This document shows, one piece after another, positions 1 through 5,817 of a stretch of 6,088 bases of DNA (position 1 is its first letter; each line of letters begins with the position of its first letter). The stretch lies in NCBI GenBank assembly GCA_016765515.1, contig JAESPT010000181.1:1-6088 (forward strand), in the 5' to 3' direction. Source of the stretch: Sneathiella sp. Lineage in GTDB: Bacteria; Pseudomonadota; Alphaproteobacteria; Sneathiellales; Sneathiellaceae. A model generated the notes under the pieces. The model saw only the letters and a list, made by a program, of their open reading frames with translations, was not told where the DNA came from and did no database searches. Made by a program: the position numbers and the translations under genes.

Positions 1-79
1 CGTCTGCGGAGATAATACGCCGAATAGAGGCGAGTATCTCCTCCATGGTCGGTTCTTGTTCTGTTTTCGGATCACTCAT
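1..79 (-). CDS. popZ: PopZ-family (DUF2497) cell pole-organizing protein, N-terminal fragment
   Basis: Only the first 26 codons lie in the window; the gene runs off the left edge. The ATG is the reverse complement of 77-79. The peptide begins MSDPKTEQEP and continues into TMEEILASIRRIISAD (residues 11-26), the highly conserved N-terminal helix of the DUF2497/PopZ family. In Caulobacter this protein forms a polymeric matrix at the cell pole that anchors ParB-parS and recruits polar regulators, and the N-terminal helix is the part that binds client proteins. The gene lies 107 nt downstream of the tolC stop in the same direction, with no terminator between them, so it may be partly co-transcribed. 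No strong Shine-Dalgarno sequence is visible; the purine stretch TAGAAG directly abuts the ATG. The assignment rests on the conserved helix and on the tolC-popZ gene order. Function in this organism is inferred. Confidence 0.88.
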   Translation of the reverse strand, partial: MSDPKTEQEPTMEEILASIRRIISAD

Positions 80-186
80 CTTCTAAATCACCAACAAGAT
101 GGAATTACAATTTGCGAAACTTAGCGAAGAATGACATAAAATGCCACCCTTCTACGTTAATTTCGTCTTATAATGTTAATGAAGAC

Positions 187-1551
187 TTAATTCAGACCAC
201 CATCTGTACCATACCACATGTCACGAACGCGCTTGTAATTGGCTTCTGGATCATAATATTCAACTTCCAGCCCCAACTCTTTTGCACTCAGATTTCCAAC
301 GGCGGCAAAAACATCATACATGGCGACATAGACATCCCGGCGAGTCGTAACCAGATTCACTTGGCTTATGAGCAGCTCCTGTTCCGCGTCCAGGACATCC
401 AAAGTGGTTCGTGAACCAACCTGGGCTTCTTGATTGACACCCTCGAGTGCAATCGTATTGGCGCGCACCTGTTCCTCGTTCGACACAATTTGAGCACGAG
501 CCGATTCTAATTGTTCCCAAGACCGATTGACAGCTTCACGGACCTGACGGACGGCTGTTTCAATTTCAATTTTTCGCTGATTATTTAACTGCCGGGCCTG
601 ACGGACCTGACTGTGAACAGAGCCAGATTGATAGAGTGGGATCGTCAATGTTGCTGTAAGGGACGCATTTTCCTGCCATTGGGCTTCCGAAGCCTGATTA
701 TTGGTATGAGAAAGCGTACCGTTCACAGAAAATGTTGGCAGAAGCTGGCCAGACGTTGCCCGGATACTGTGCTTTGAACTTTCCTCCTGATATTTTGCTG
801 ATTGAATATCAGGGTGATTGATCATCCCAAGCCCAAGTGCCGCCTCAATGGTTTCAGGAAAATTGTCAGGTTGCGATGGATAGGACACAGATCCTGGCTT
901 TTGACCGACGACCTGTTCATAATTTGCTTCGCTGACTTTGCGGTTACCGATTGCCCGAACCAGATCGGAGCGCGCGCCGGCAAGTCGAGCCTGTGCCTGA
1001 GCGACATCTGTTCGTGTAATTTCGCCCACATCGAACCGATCCTGGGCTGCTTCTCGCTGACGGATCAGAACATCCACATTATTGCGGTTCAATTTCACAA
1101 CTGCCTGATCGCGAACCACATTCATATAGGCGGCAACAGCCGACTGTAGAATTGATTGCTCTGTTGATTCCAAATTAAATCGAGCGGCAAGGACATCCGC
1201 TTCTGCGGCATTTGTACTGGCAACCGTCCGGCCGCCGCGATAAAGCGGCTGGGTCACGGACAGAGAAAGCGCGCTTGGATTGAAAGTCCGATCACCGCCT
1301 GGCAATGTGGTCGTTGCGTTCTTACTGTATTCAGTTCCAGCTTCACCCGTAACAGTGACAGTGGGCCGCCAGTCAGATAATGCCTGGGACACGCCTTCAT
1401 CAACACTGCGAACACTGGCTCGCTGGGCCTGCAAAGTCGGATTACTGCCATACGTGATGGCGAGTGCTTCTTGCAGGGATTCTGCATTCACAGACGAGAA
1501 GGAAGAAATGGCTGCGATAACTGAGGCCACTGTAAAGATCACTTTTTTCAT
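187..1551 (-). CDS. tolC: TolC-family outer membrane channel protein
   Basis: This 454-residue protein has the usual length and layout of TolC-type outer membrane factors, which trimerise into a beta-barrel plus periplasmic alpha-barrel and form the exit duct for type I secretion and RND/ABC efflux. Residues 1-23 form a Sec signal peptide (MKK, hydrophobic core, VNA|ES cleavage). The two internal OEP repeats are visible. Each has a beta-strand segment with the PLY-x-G signature (VTQPLYRGG near 99-107, LTIPLYQSG near 302-310) followed by long helices. Each also has a helix-turn motif VGxxTxxDVxxAxx (RFDVGEITRTDVAQAQ near 172-187; QVGSRTTLDVLDAEQ near 377-391). I chose the ATG at 1551 because GAAGGG sits 8 nt before it and the signal peptide then starts at MKK. 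An in-frame ATG at 1569 would add MRRAFK but has no well-placed Shine-Dalgarno site. Neighbours are the PCMT-like gene upstream and popZ downstream. The partner pump is not in the window, so the substrate is unknown. Confidence 0.95.
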   Translation of the reverse strand: MKKVIFTVASVIAAISSFSSVNAESLQEALAITYGSNPTLQAQRASVRSVDEGVSQALSDWRPTVTVTGEAGTEYSKNATTTLPGGDRTFNPSALSLSVTQPLYRGGRTVASTNAAEADVLAARFNLESTEQSILQSAVAAYMNVVRDQAVVKLNRNNVDVLIRQREAAQDRFDVGEITRTDVAQAQARLAGARSDLVRAIGNRKVSEANYEQVVGQKPGSVSYPSQPDNFPETIEAALGLGMINHPDIQSAKYQEESSKHSIRATSGQLLPTFSVNGTLSHTNNQASEAQWQENASLTATLTIPLYQSGSVHSQVRQARQLNNQRKIEIETAVRQVREAVNRSWEQLESARAQIVSNEEQVRANTIALEGVNQEAQVGSRTTLDVLDAEQELLISQVNLVTTRRDVYVAMYDVFAAVGNLSAKELGLEVEYYDPEANYKRVRDMWYGTDGGLN

Positions 1552-1559
1552 TTTGAACG

Positions 1560-1565
1560 CCCTTC
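1560..1565 (-). promoter_or_regulatory. Ribosome binding site that decides the tolC start
   Basis: On the minus strand the sequence GAAGGG lies 8 nt before the ATG at 1551. The alternative in-frame ATG at 1569 lies upstream of this site and has only a distant AGG. This favours initiation at the MKK of the signal peptide. Confidence 0.6.
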
Positions 1566-1598
1566 GCATCTTTTTTGCTAACCTAAAAAGAAGTCTAC

Positions 1599-1627
1599 TA
1601 TTTAGTATCGGGGCAATACAACACCAA
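1599..1627 (-). promoter_or_regulatory. Possible sigma70-type promoter of tolC
   Basis: Reading the minus strand, TTGGTG (1622-1627) and TAAATA (1599-1604) are separated by 17 nt, and transcription would begin about 40 nt before the tolC ATG at 1551. The -10 region lies inside a short dyad, TACTA-AA-TAGTA (1597-1608 approximately), which could be an operator or simply AT-rich chance. The hexamers match consensus only moderately, so this is a candidate. The 190-nt gap and the lack of an obvious terminator after the upstream gene leave read-through possible as well. Confidence 0.27.
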
Positions 1628-1696
1628 GTTATTGAGTGTCTTTATTTTTTATTCCCCGATTACTCGTCCTGTTGTCTATCGAGTATTCGTATTTTC

Positions 1697-1714
1697 ACAA
1701 ACAGTTTACAAACA
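1697..1714 (-). repeat. Helically phased direct repeat upstream of tolC
   Basis: The 7-mer TGTTTGT occurs twice on the minus strand (1697-1703 and 1708-1714), 11 nt apart centre to centre, inside TGTTTGTAAAC-TGTTTGTGAAA. One-turn spacing on the same helix face is typical of a site for a tandem-binding activator. It lies about 70-90 nt upstream of the proposed tolC -35 box, where an activator could act. There is no direct evidence of binding. Confidence 0.25.
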
Positions 1715-1759
1715 ATTTCAACCAGTATGTGATCAACATCATATTCTATAATTACATAA

Positions 1760-2413
1760 TTAGAAGCTGAATCCTGCTTTCGCCTTCATACTTCCGATCG
1801 CAGGAACCGCCGCGTTGAAAAGAGATGTTGCGTAAAAATTATCTCCCTGCCTGCGATATAAAGTAGCGACACCCGGGTTCGTCCCCAAAACACAAATTAG
1901 ACGCCCCTCGTCGGCCAACTGATCCAACAAAGTCTGAGGCGCCGCGTCAACAGCACCGTTGATGTGAATGACGTTATAAGGTCCCTGTTTGGCATTTCCT
2001 GCATCCAGCTCTGCTTCAATAACAGCCACGTTATCGGCTTCCAGCCCCATCAGAATATTTGATGCTTTCTCAACCAGAGCAGCATTATCTTCAATTGAGA
2101 CAACCGCTTGAGCGAGATTTCCAAGGACAGCAGAAGAATAACCGGTACCGCACGCAATATCGAGAACAACATCTGTATCGGTGACCTCAGCTGCCTGGAC
2201 AAGAAGTCCAAAAACCCGGGGCTCGATCAAAAAACGATCCTGTGCCACTTCAAGATCTTCATCCATATACGCAACACCTCGAAGATCCTTTGGCACGAAT
2301 TCTTCCCGTGGCACTGTATCCATAGCATTGGCGACACTGTCGCTGGTCACGTTATTGGGTCGAAGTTGACTGAGCACCATACTGTGGCGCGCGGTTGCGA
2401 AATTTTCAGCCAT
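1760..2413 (-). CDS. PCMT-family SAM-dependent methyltransferase (protein-L-isoaspartate O-methyltransferase-like)
   Basis: This 217-residue cytoplasmic protein has the length and core of the PCMT family, which uses S-adenosylmethionine to methylate L-isoaspartyl residues in damaged proteins. Visible parts are an N-terminal helical region with the family-like VPREEFVP (34-41), the SAM-binding motif I VLDIACGTGYSS (83-94), an acidic VSIED after the second strand, and the later block PQTLLDQLADEGRLI, which corresponds to the family's LLDQLxxGGRL element. The canonical GQGQTIS active-site segment before motif I is missing; the equivalent stretch reads AQDRFLIEPRVFG (57-69), without the catalytic Ser/Thr. 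This resembles the alphaproteobacterial PCMT-like proteins encoded next to tolC rather than the repair enzyme Pcm. It is probably a SAM-dependent methyltransferase of uncertain substrate, or an inactive derivative. GGGA about 9 nt before the ATG supports the start. It is separated from the upstream MCP gene by a terminator and has its own promoter. Confidence 0.88.
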   Translation of the reverse strand: MAENFATARHSMVLSQLRPNNVTSDSVANAMDTVPREEFVPKDLRGVAYMDEDLEVAQDRFLIEPRVFGLLVQAAEVTDTDVVLDIACGTGYSSAVLGNLAQAVVSIEDNAALVEKASNILMGLEADNVAVIEAELDAGNAKQGPYNVIHINGAVDAAPQTLLDQLADEGRLICVLGTNPGVATLYRRQGDNFYATSLFNAAVPAIGSMKAKAGFSF

Positions 2414-2466
2414 CGTGAATTTCCCGTTATCCTGTGCTGCGTTGCAGACTTAAAATTGAAAGCATA

Positions 2467-2481
2467 CGACCCACCGGGTCG
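2467..2481. repeat. Short perfect dyad at the predicted transcription start of the PCMT-like gene
   Basis: CGACCC and GGGTCG flank a 3-nt centre (2467-2472, 2476-2481). The dyad begins about 6 nt downstream of the proposed -10 box, so it overlaps the expected +1 position. It could serve as a repressor operator or as a small hairpin at the 5' end of the transcript. No regulator can be named. Confidence 0.35.
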
Positions 2482-2486
2482 CCGCG

Positions 2487-2516
2487 GTTATACTGAACAA
2501 ACAACAATAAAGGCAA
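2487..2516 (-). promoter_or_regulatory. Likely sigma70-type promoter of the PCMT-like gene
   Basis: On the minus strand TTGCCT (2511-2516) and TATAAC (2487-2492) are separated by 18 nt. Transcription would begin near 2480 and leave a leader of about 65 nt before the ATG at 2413. A promoter is expected here because a strong terminator (2588-2619) cuts off transcription from the MCP operon upstream. Confidence 0.4.
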
Positions 2517-2587
2517 GAAAGAAGCGCTGACCTCAACGCCTTTTCCGATCTAATCAACAGATGCGTGATATTTTCGCCAGTATAAAC

Positions 2588-2619
2588 AAAAAAAGACCCC
2601 GAATTTATCGCGGCCTTTT
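2588..2619 (-). terminator. Rho-independent terminator of the Cache-MCP operon
   Basis: Read on the minus strand, the arms AAAAGGCCGCG (2609-2619) and CGGGGTCTTTT (2591-2601) form a stem of 11 positions with one G-G mismatch and one G-T wobble around a 7-nt loop (2602-2608). An unbroken T tract follows, down to 2588. It lies 21 nt past the MCP stop codon. The A-rich arm also gives some symmetry on the plus strand, but no gene there needs it. Confidence 0.85.
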
Positions 2620-2640
2620 CTCAAAATCATGCACCAGTTG

Positions 2641-4413
2641 TCAGGCCATTGAGCGAATATCGCCCAGAACCATCTCAACCTCTTCTTCTAGTTTTGTTGA
2701 TTGACCGGATAACATATCAACGGTGCTTAATAGATGTCCTGCAGCTTCTCCAGAGACTGACGCCATAGTAGACACTTCCGAGACACTTCTGGAAACTTCT
2801 TCGGTTCTAGCAGACGCCAATTGGATGTTCTGCGTAATTTCCAAGGTTGCCGTATTTTGTTCACTGACGGCAGAGGACATGGCCTGCACGGTTTCATCAA
2901 TGCGCGTAATCATGACCTTGATGCCCTGAACGGCGGTGACGGCTTTTCCGGTTGCCGATTGCATACTCTCAATTTGCTTCCCGATTTCCTCTGTCGCTTT
3001 TGTTGTCTGTGCTGCCAGCCCTTTAACTTCAGAAGCAACAACAGCAAACCCTTTACCAGCGTCACCAGCACGGGCCGCTTCGATGGTCGCATTAAGAGCA
3101 AGTAAATTGGTCTGAGAGGCGATATCATTGATCAGATCCACAACATTCCCGATTTCTCCCGCTGTGATAGCCAGATCACTGACAACAACATCGGTCTTCT
3201 CAGTTTCCTCCAATGTTTCCATTGATAATTTACTTGAGACCGAGACTTGCCGTGTAATTTCCTGCAAGGAAGCGGAAAGCTCTTCTGCGGCAGAGGCGAC
3301 GCCACTGACATTTTGCGCCGCTTGTTCTGAGGCGGAAGCAATCGTTGTTGATAGGCCGTCCGTGTCTTCTGCACTTTTTGCCATTGTTTGGGCCTGACGC
3401 CCCATGTCCGTTGCTGAACTGGATATCTGTTGCGCCACAGCATCAACACTTTCTTCGAGTTTAGAGGCAAGCTGCGTAACAAAAACAGCACGATCTTCCG
3501 CAGCCTTCTCCTCTCTTGCTTTTTTCTCTTCCTGCTCTAAACGCTCCTGCTCTTCTTTCTCGGCAATACGAACAGCTTCACGGGCAGCTTTCTCTTCCTC
3601 TTGTTTTTGTTTTTCTAATTGCAGAACAACCATCTCCTCAGCGTTTTCCTTGAACACCTGAACAGCACGAGACATATCCCCCACATCATCTTTTCGCTCC
3701 AGACCATCAATTGCGATCCCATGATCGCCTGCGGCAAGTGAACTCATGGCGTTGGTGAGCTGGCTCAACGGTTTTCCGATAAAGCCATTCAGTAAAACGG
3801 CCGTCAGGATCATCAGTCCAATGAGAACAGAAACACCGAGGATCATTTGATCAAACAGACTATCTGACAATTGCGCGTTCAGTTTATCGAGGCTCCAGGC
3901 GATTGCCACATTACCAACAAAAACCCCTTTTGCTGTATGCACGGGCGCGATGACAATATGATGATCATCCGTTATTTCTGAATAAGAGGCATCCTGCCTC
4001 AATTCAGATTTCTTGCTCGAAAAAATGGCCGCTAAATCGGAGTTTAGTAATTTATCCGAATGATATTCCGTTACAGAATTTCCTTCATTATCATATGTCA
4101 GTATGTCCGCAAGAACTGTGTCCTCTATTGTCGCCATCTCGTCATAGATTTCAGAGACCTTTTTGGCTTTTTTCCATCGCAGGCCACCGGACATCTGATC
4201 CGCCATCAACTGAGTGATCGTCACGTTATTGGCTATCGCCAATCCTTCTATACCGTTTCTCTGGTTTTGATTTCCAAAATAGACGAGGAGGGAAATAGCG
4301 ACCATAAAGGTCGCCAAGACAACAAGAAGTATTTTCCTGCTTACTGTCAGTTTGAGCGAGGCCTTCTCGGTTTCACGCGTCGTTTCTTGAGACTTTTGAT
4401 GTTCTGTGCCCAT
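2641..4413 (-). CDS. Methyl-accepting chemotaxis protein (transmembrane chemoreceptor)
   Basis: The 590-residue protein has the full chemoreceptor layout. A short cytoplasmic N-terminus precedes TM1 (about 28-47). A periplasmic sensor of about 140 residues (48-188) has a single-Cache-like look, with strand patterns around 102-112 and 152-175. TM2 spans about 189-211 and is followed by a HAMP domain (about 212-264). A strongly charged Glu/Lys/Arg coiled coil (264-308) leads into the signalling hairpin (about 315-585). The hairpin tip carries the canonical [18 protein letters not shown] (433-450), which contacts CheA and CheW. Residues 373-382 ([10 protein letters not shown]) fit the methylation-site consensus exactly, with E377-E378 as the modified pair. 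The C-terminus ends RSMA, so there is no CheR/CheB-binding pentapeptide. The gene starts 43 nt after the stop of a secreted Cache-type protein and is followed by a strong terminator. Function is secure; the ligand is unknown and may be presented by the neighbour. Confidence 0.96.
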   Translation of the reverse strand: MGTEHQKSQETTRETEKASLKLTVSRKILLVVLATFMVAISLLVYFGNQNQRNGIEGLAIANNVTITQLMADQMSGGLRWKKAKKVSEIYDEMATIEDTVLADILTYDNEGNSVTEYHSDKLLNSDLAAIFSSKKSELRQDASYSEITDDHHIVIAPVHTAKGVFVGNVAIAWSLDKLNAQLSDSLFDQMILGVSVLIGLMILTAVLLNGFIGKPLSQLTNAMSSLAAGDHGIAIDGLERKDDVGDMSRAVQVFKENAEEMVVLQLEKQKQEEEKAAREAVRIAEKEEQERLEQEEKKAREEKAAEDRAVFVTQLASKLEESVDAVAQQISSSATDMGRQAQTMAKSAEDTDGLSTTIASASEQAAQNVSGVASAAEELSASLQEITRQVSVSSKLSMETLEETEKTDVVVSDLAITAGEIGNVVDLINDIASQTNLLALNATIEAARAGDAGKGFAVVASEVKGLAAQTTKATEEIGKQIESMQSATGKAVTAVQGIKVMITRIDETVQAMSSAVSEQNTATLEITQNIQLASARTEEVSRSVSEVSTMASVSGEAAGHLLSTVDMLSGQSTKLEEEVEMVLGDIRSMA

Positions 4414-4456
4414 GGAATTTAACTTTCTTAACTACATACAATCCGGTATCGACGCG

Positions 4457-5038
4457 TTATTCAAGCGCCTCGACATTGACACCAACCGTAACCGCACCAA
4501 TCGGCTCATTTGATGCCGGATCAACAATGGCAATACTTACCTGCGACTGATATGTTTGAGAAGAATCATCAAATTCAACATCATCGATCAATTGACCGGA
4601 TGGACCGGCGCCAAAAGATTTTTGCCATTTGCCTTCATCGCCTTGCCAATAATCCGATGTTACATCGCTCTGACCGACGTTCAGACCTTTATTATCCATC
4701 ACAAAAATTTCCGTATAGAGACCCTCTGATTGTTCCTTGATATTTTTGAGGTAGGCGGAAAGACTATTGCTCAGGACAGCATTGATCATGGATTTATCGC
4801 CGCCTTTGGTTTCAGCACGCCATTTTTTATCCAGTGAATCAATTGCCGCCTGATCGAGGCTGGCTGATTTCTTATTTTGCGCCATAATGGCAGAGACAAC
4901 TTCACTAGATTGAGCCCAGCCTTTAATTTGATTGCCGGCCAATTCTTCAAGAGCGGCTGAATATTCATCTGCAGAGACACTTGGTGTCAGCGCGGGAATG
5001 ATTAGGAGTGCAAGTAGGGAGAAGAGTATTTTTCGCAT
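4457..5038 (-). CDS. Secreted stand-alone PDC/Cache-type sensor protein
   Basis: This 193-residue protein has a clear Sec signal peptide (about 1-23, ending SVSA|DE) and no other membrane segment, so it should be a soluble periplasmic protein. The mature part looks like an isolated PDC/Cache sensor fold. A long N-terminal helix region (about 25-103) is followed by strand TEIFVMD (109-115), the motif GLNVGQSDVTSDYWQGDE (118-135), KWQKSF (137-142), VEFDDSSQTYQSQVSIAIVD (154-173) and a terminal IGAVTVGVNVEAL strand. In PDC/Cache domains the Tyr/Trp/Asp-rich middle segment and the following strands line the ligand pocket. I recognise this as a conserved family of free-standing PDC sensor proteins, but no ligand is established from the sequence. 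TAAGGA 9 nt before the ATG fixes the start. It is the first gene of a probable operon with the chemoreceptor, which suggests ligand capture and presentation to that receptor; the pairing is inference. Confidence 0.82.
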   Translation of the reverse strand: MRKILFSLLALLIIPALTPSVSADEYSAALEELAGNQIKGWAQSSEVVSAIMAQNKKSASLDQAAIDSLDKKWRAETKGGDKSMINAVLSNSLSAYLKNIKEQSEGLYTEIFVMDNKGLNVGQSDVTSDYWQGDEGKWQKSFGAGPSGQLIDDVEFDDSSQTYQSQVSIAIVDPASNEPIGAVTVGVNVEALE

Positions 5039-5159
5039 TGTTTTACTTCCTTACCAAACTGAAAATTTGATTGAGGCACGTCTTTTAGTCGGTTACCGCT
5101 TAAAAAACCGCCACAATATAAACCATTTAGGAAGATATGTATTAAAATAAAGTAAATTA

Positions 5160-5187
5160 CATATAAATTGCATTAATTGATATTCAA
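5160..5187 (-). promoter_or_regulatory. Candidate promoter of the Cache-MCP operon
   Basis: On the minus strand TTGAAT (5182-5187) and TATATG (5160-5165) are spaced by 16 nt inside the AT-rich block, giving a leader of about 115 nt before the ATG at 5038. A second weak possibility lies further downstream (TTAATA with TTTATA, 17-nt spacing). I saw no sigma28-type flagellar promoter (TAAA with GCCGATAA), although chemoreceptor genes often have one. The region is plausible, but the exact hexamers are uncertain. Confidence 0.22.
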
Positions 5188-5225
5188 CTTACTGGTAGCC
5201 CTCAGAAGTCGCACCACCGGCGAGA

Positions 5226-5341
5226 GTTTAGACGCTCGTTCAATCTTGCAATCGTAAGATTGTGCCCTTTTTGTCAGGATAAATCAGCACTCTTCATTTC
5301 AGCCACGGTGCATCAAAACCGGTTCAAACGAGGCGTTAGGT
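5226..5341 (-). repeat. Imperfect dyad resembling an integron attC site
   Basis: Read on the minus strand, the element opens with ACCTAAC (5335-5341), an exact match to the attC R'' consensus RYYYAAC, followed by GCCTCGTTTGAAC. About 80 nt later it closes with TTGAACGAGCGTCTAAAC (5226-5243). The two ends are complementary over about 16 positions with a few bulges, as attC sites are. The closing box reads GTCTAAAC, which fits the R' consensus GTTRRRY only if one extra C is allowed, so the site may be degenerate. The overall size of 116 nt is within the attC range. It lies 64 nt past the stop of the small gene at 5406-5624 in the orientation a cassette would have. No integrase gene or second attC was seen, so this could be a chance or transcript-level dyad. 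Confidence 0.3.
5242..5262. repeat. Stable small hairpin inside the attC-like dyad
   Basis: On the plus strand CAATCTT and AAGATTG (about 5241-5262) pair perfectly over 7 bp, extended inward by a G-T and a C-G pair around the loop AATC. A TGCCC spacer and a TTTTT run follow on the plus strand. The T run is displaced from the stem and no plus-strand gene ends here, so it is not a convincing terminator. It may be an internal stem of the larger dyad. Confidence 0.4.
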
Positions 5342-5405
5342 GTTAAGAACTCACAGCGGTTGAATTTCATCAGATCTGCGACACGGAAACGGGAGAAGGC
5401 ATCCC

Positions 5406-5624
5406 CTATTTTACGGCCGTGAAATCAATATGATATTCTTTTCCGATGATAAACTGCTCCAACGCCTCTGGGTTATCGATTGAAATTTCAAATTTTCCTT
5501 CTGGCGTTTGTGTATTAAAGCGCTGCTCTTCCGGTGTGTCTCTGTCATTAACGGCATCAAATGTCATCATAGCGGTAGCATGCTCAAAATAGGTAATGGA
5601 TCTCAACTTCAGTTTCGCTCTCAT
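5406..5624 (-). CDS. Small phage-type protein of unknown function (72 aa)
   Basis: The 72-residue product has no signal peptide or membrane segment. It alternates strand-like stretches (AKLKLRSITYF 3-13, MMTFDAV 19-25, GKFEISID 43-50, YHIDFTAV 64-71) and is probably a small beta-rich cytoplasmic protein. The pattern of a basic start (MRAKLKL), a central F-x-x-x-TP (36-41), ISIDNPEALEQF (47-58) and a terminal GKEYHIDFT (61-69) resembles small hypothetical proteins I associate with tailed phages, prophages and mobile cassettes. I cannot name a function. The gene is well supported by TAAGGA 7 nt before the ATG and by a promoter with a perfect -10 box just upstream. It reads in the same direction as the rest of the window but is separated from the Cache gene by 367 nt containing the attC-like dyad. 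The context suggests an acquired gene. Confidence 0.72.
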   Translation of the reverse strand: MRAKLKLRSITYFEHATAMMTFDAVNDRDTPEEQRFNTQTPEGKFEISIDNPEALEQFIIGKEYHIDFTAVK

Positions 5625-5656
5625 ATTGTTTTCCTTATAATCCAGAGTCCCGCCTC

Positions 5657-5686
5657 ATTATATTTCAATATTATAATGTACATCAA
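5657..5686 (-). promoter_or_regulatory. Promoter of the 72-residue phage-type gene
   Basis: On the minus strand TTGATG (5681-5686) and a perfect TATAAT (5657-5662) are separated by 18 nt. Transcription would start near 5650, giving a leader of about 26 nt with TAAGGA at 5632-5637 before the ATG at 5624. This is the best promoter match in the window. Both ends lie within a 10-bp inverted repeat (see the entry for 5661-5704), which suggests control by a repressor. Confidence 0.55.
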
Positions 5687-5704
5687 TTGGTCATTATTGA
5701 AATA
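5661..5704. repeat. 10-bp inverted repeat flanking the promoter of the phage-type gene
   Basis: TATTTCAATA (5661-5670) and TATTGAAATA (5695-5704) are perfect inverted copies 24 nt apart. One arm overlaps the -10 box by 2 bp and the other lies just upstream of the -35 box, so a protein bound to both would cover the promoter. A separate 8-bp palindrome, ATGTACAT (5676-5683), lies between them but is not centred with them. The DNA is AT-rich, which raises the chance of accidental symmetry, but a perfect 10-bp pair placed exactly around a promoter is worth noting. Confidence 0.5.
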
Positions 5705-5817
5705 GATACCTGCATTCCGGAGACTAAAAGGTTACCTGCCCAATTCCAACAGCGCTTCTCAATGCCCTTAAATTTACATTTTTTAATTTATAAAAAAATG
5801 GAATAAAAACACACTTT

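Larger units (their letters stand above)
5041..5405. other. 365-nt gene-free region between the Cache gene and the phage-type gene
   Basis: No convincing coding frame was found on either strand. Reading leftward, the region holds a 68-nt stretch after the 72-residue gene, then the attC-like dyad (5226-5341) with an internal hairpin (5242-5262), then an AT-rich block (about 5105-5190), and finally the leader of the Cache gene with its Shine-Dalgarno site TAAGGA (5048-5053). The AT-rich block most likely carries the promoter of the Cache-MCP operon. No tRNA or known riboswitch was recognised. Confidence 0.6.

Noticed and set aside
156..180. Two GTTAAT copies (TTAA boxes on the minus strand) upstream of popZ as a CtrA site
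   Set aside because: The spacing between TTAA halves is 15 nt rather than the 7 nt of the CtrA consensus.
165..186. GTCTT / AAGAC inverted repeat just after the tolC stop as a terminator
   Set aside because: The stem is only 5 bp with a 12-nt loop, and no T tract follows on the minus strand.
802..1149. Plus-strand open frame within tolC
   Set aside because: It lies wholly inside the well-supported tolC gene in another frame, with no motif or ribosome binding site.
5241..5273. Hairpin followed by TTTTT on the plus strand, as a rho-independent terminator
   Set aside because: A TGCCC spacer separates the stem from a short T run, and there is no plus-strand gene upstream to terminate.
5321..5333. 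GGTTCAAAC, resembling the T-loop of a tRNA
   Set aside because: The 5-nt flanks that should form the T-stem do not pair, and no acceptor, D or anticodon arm can be built around it.
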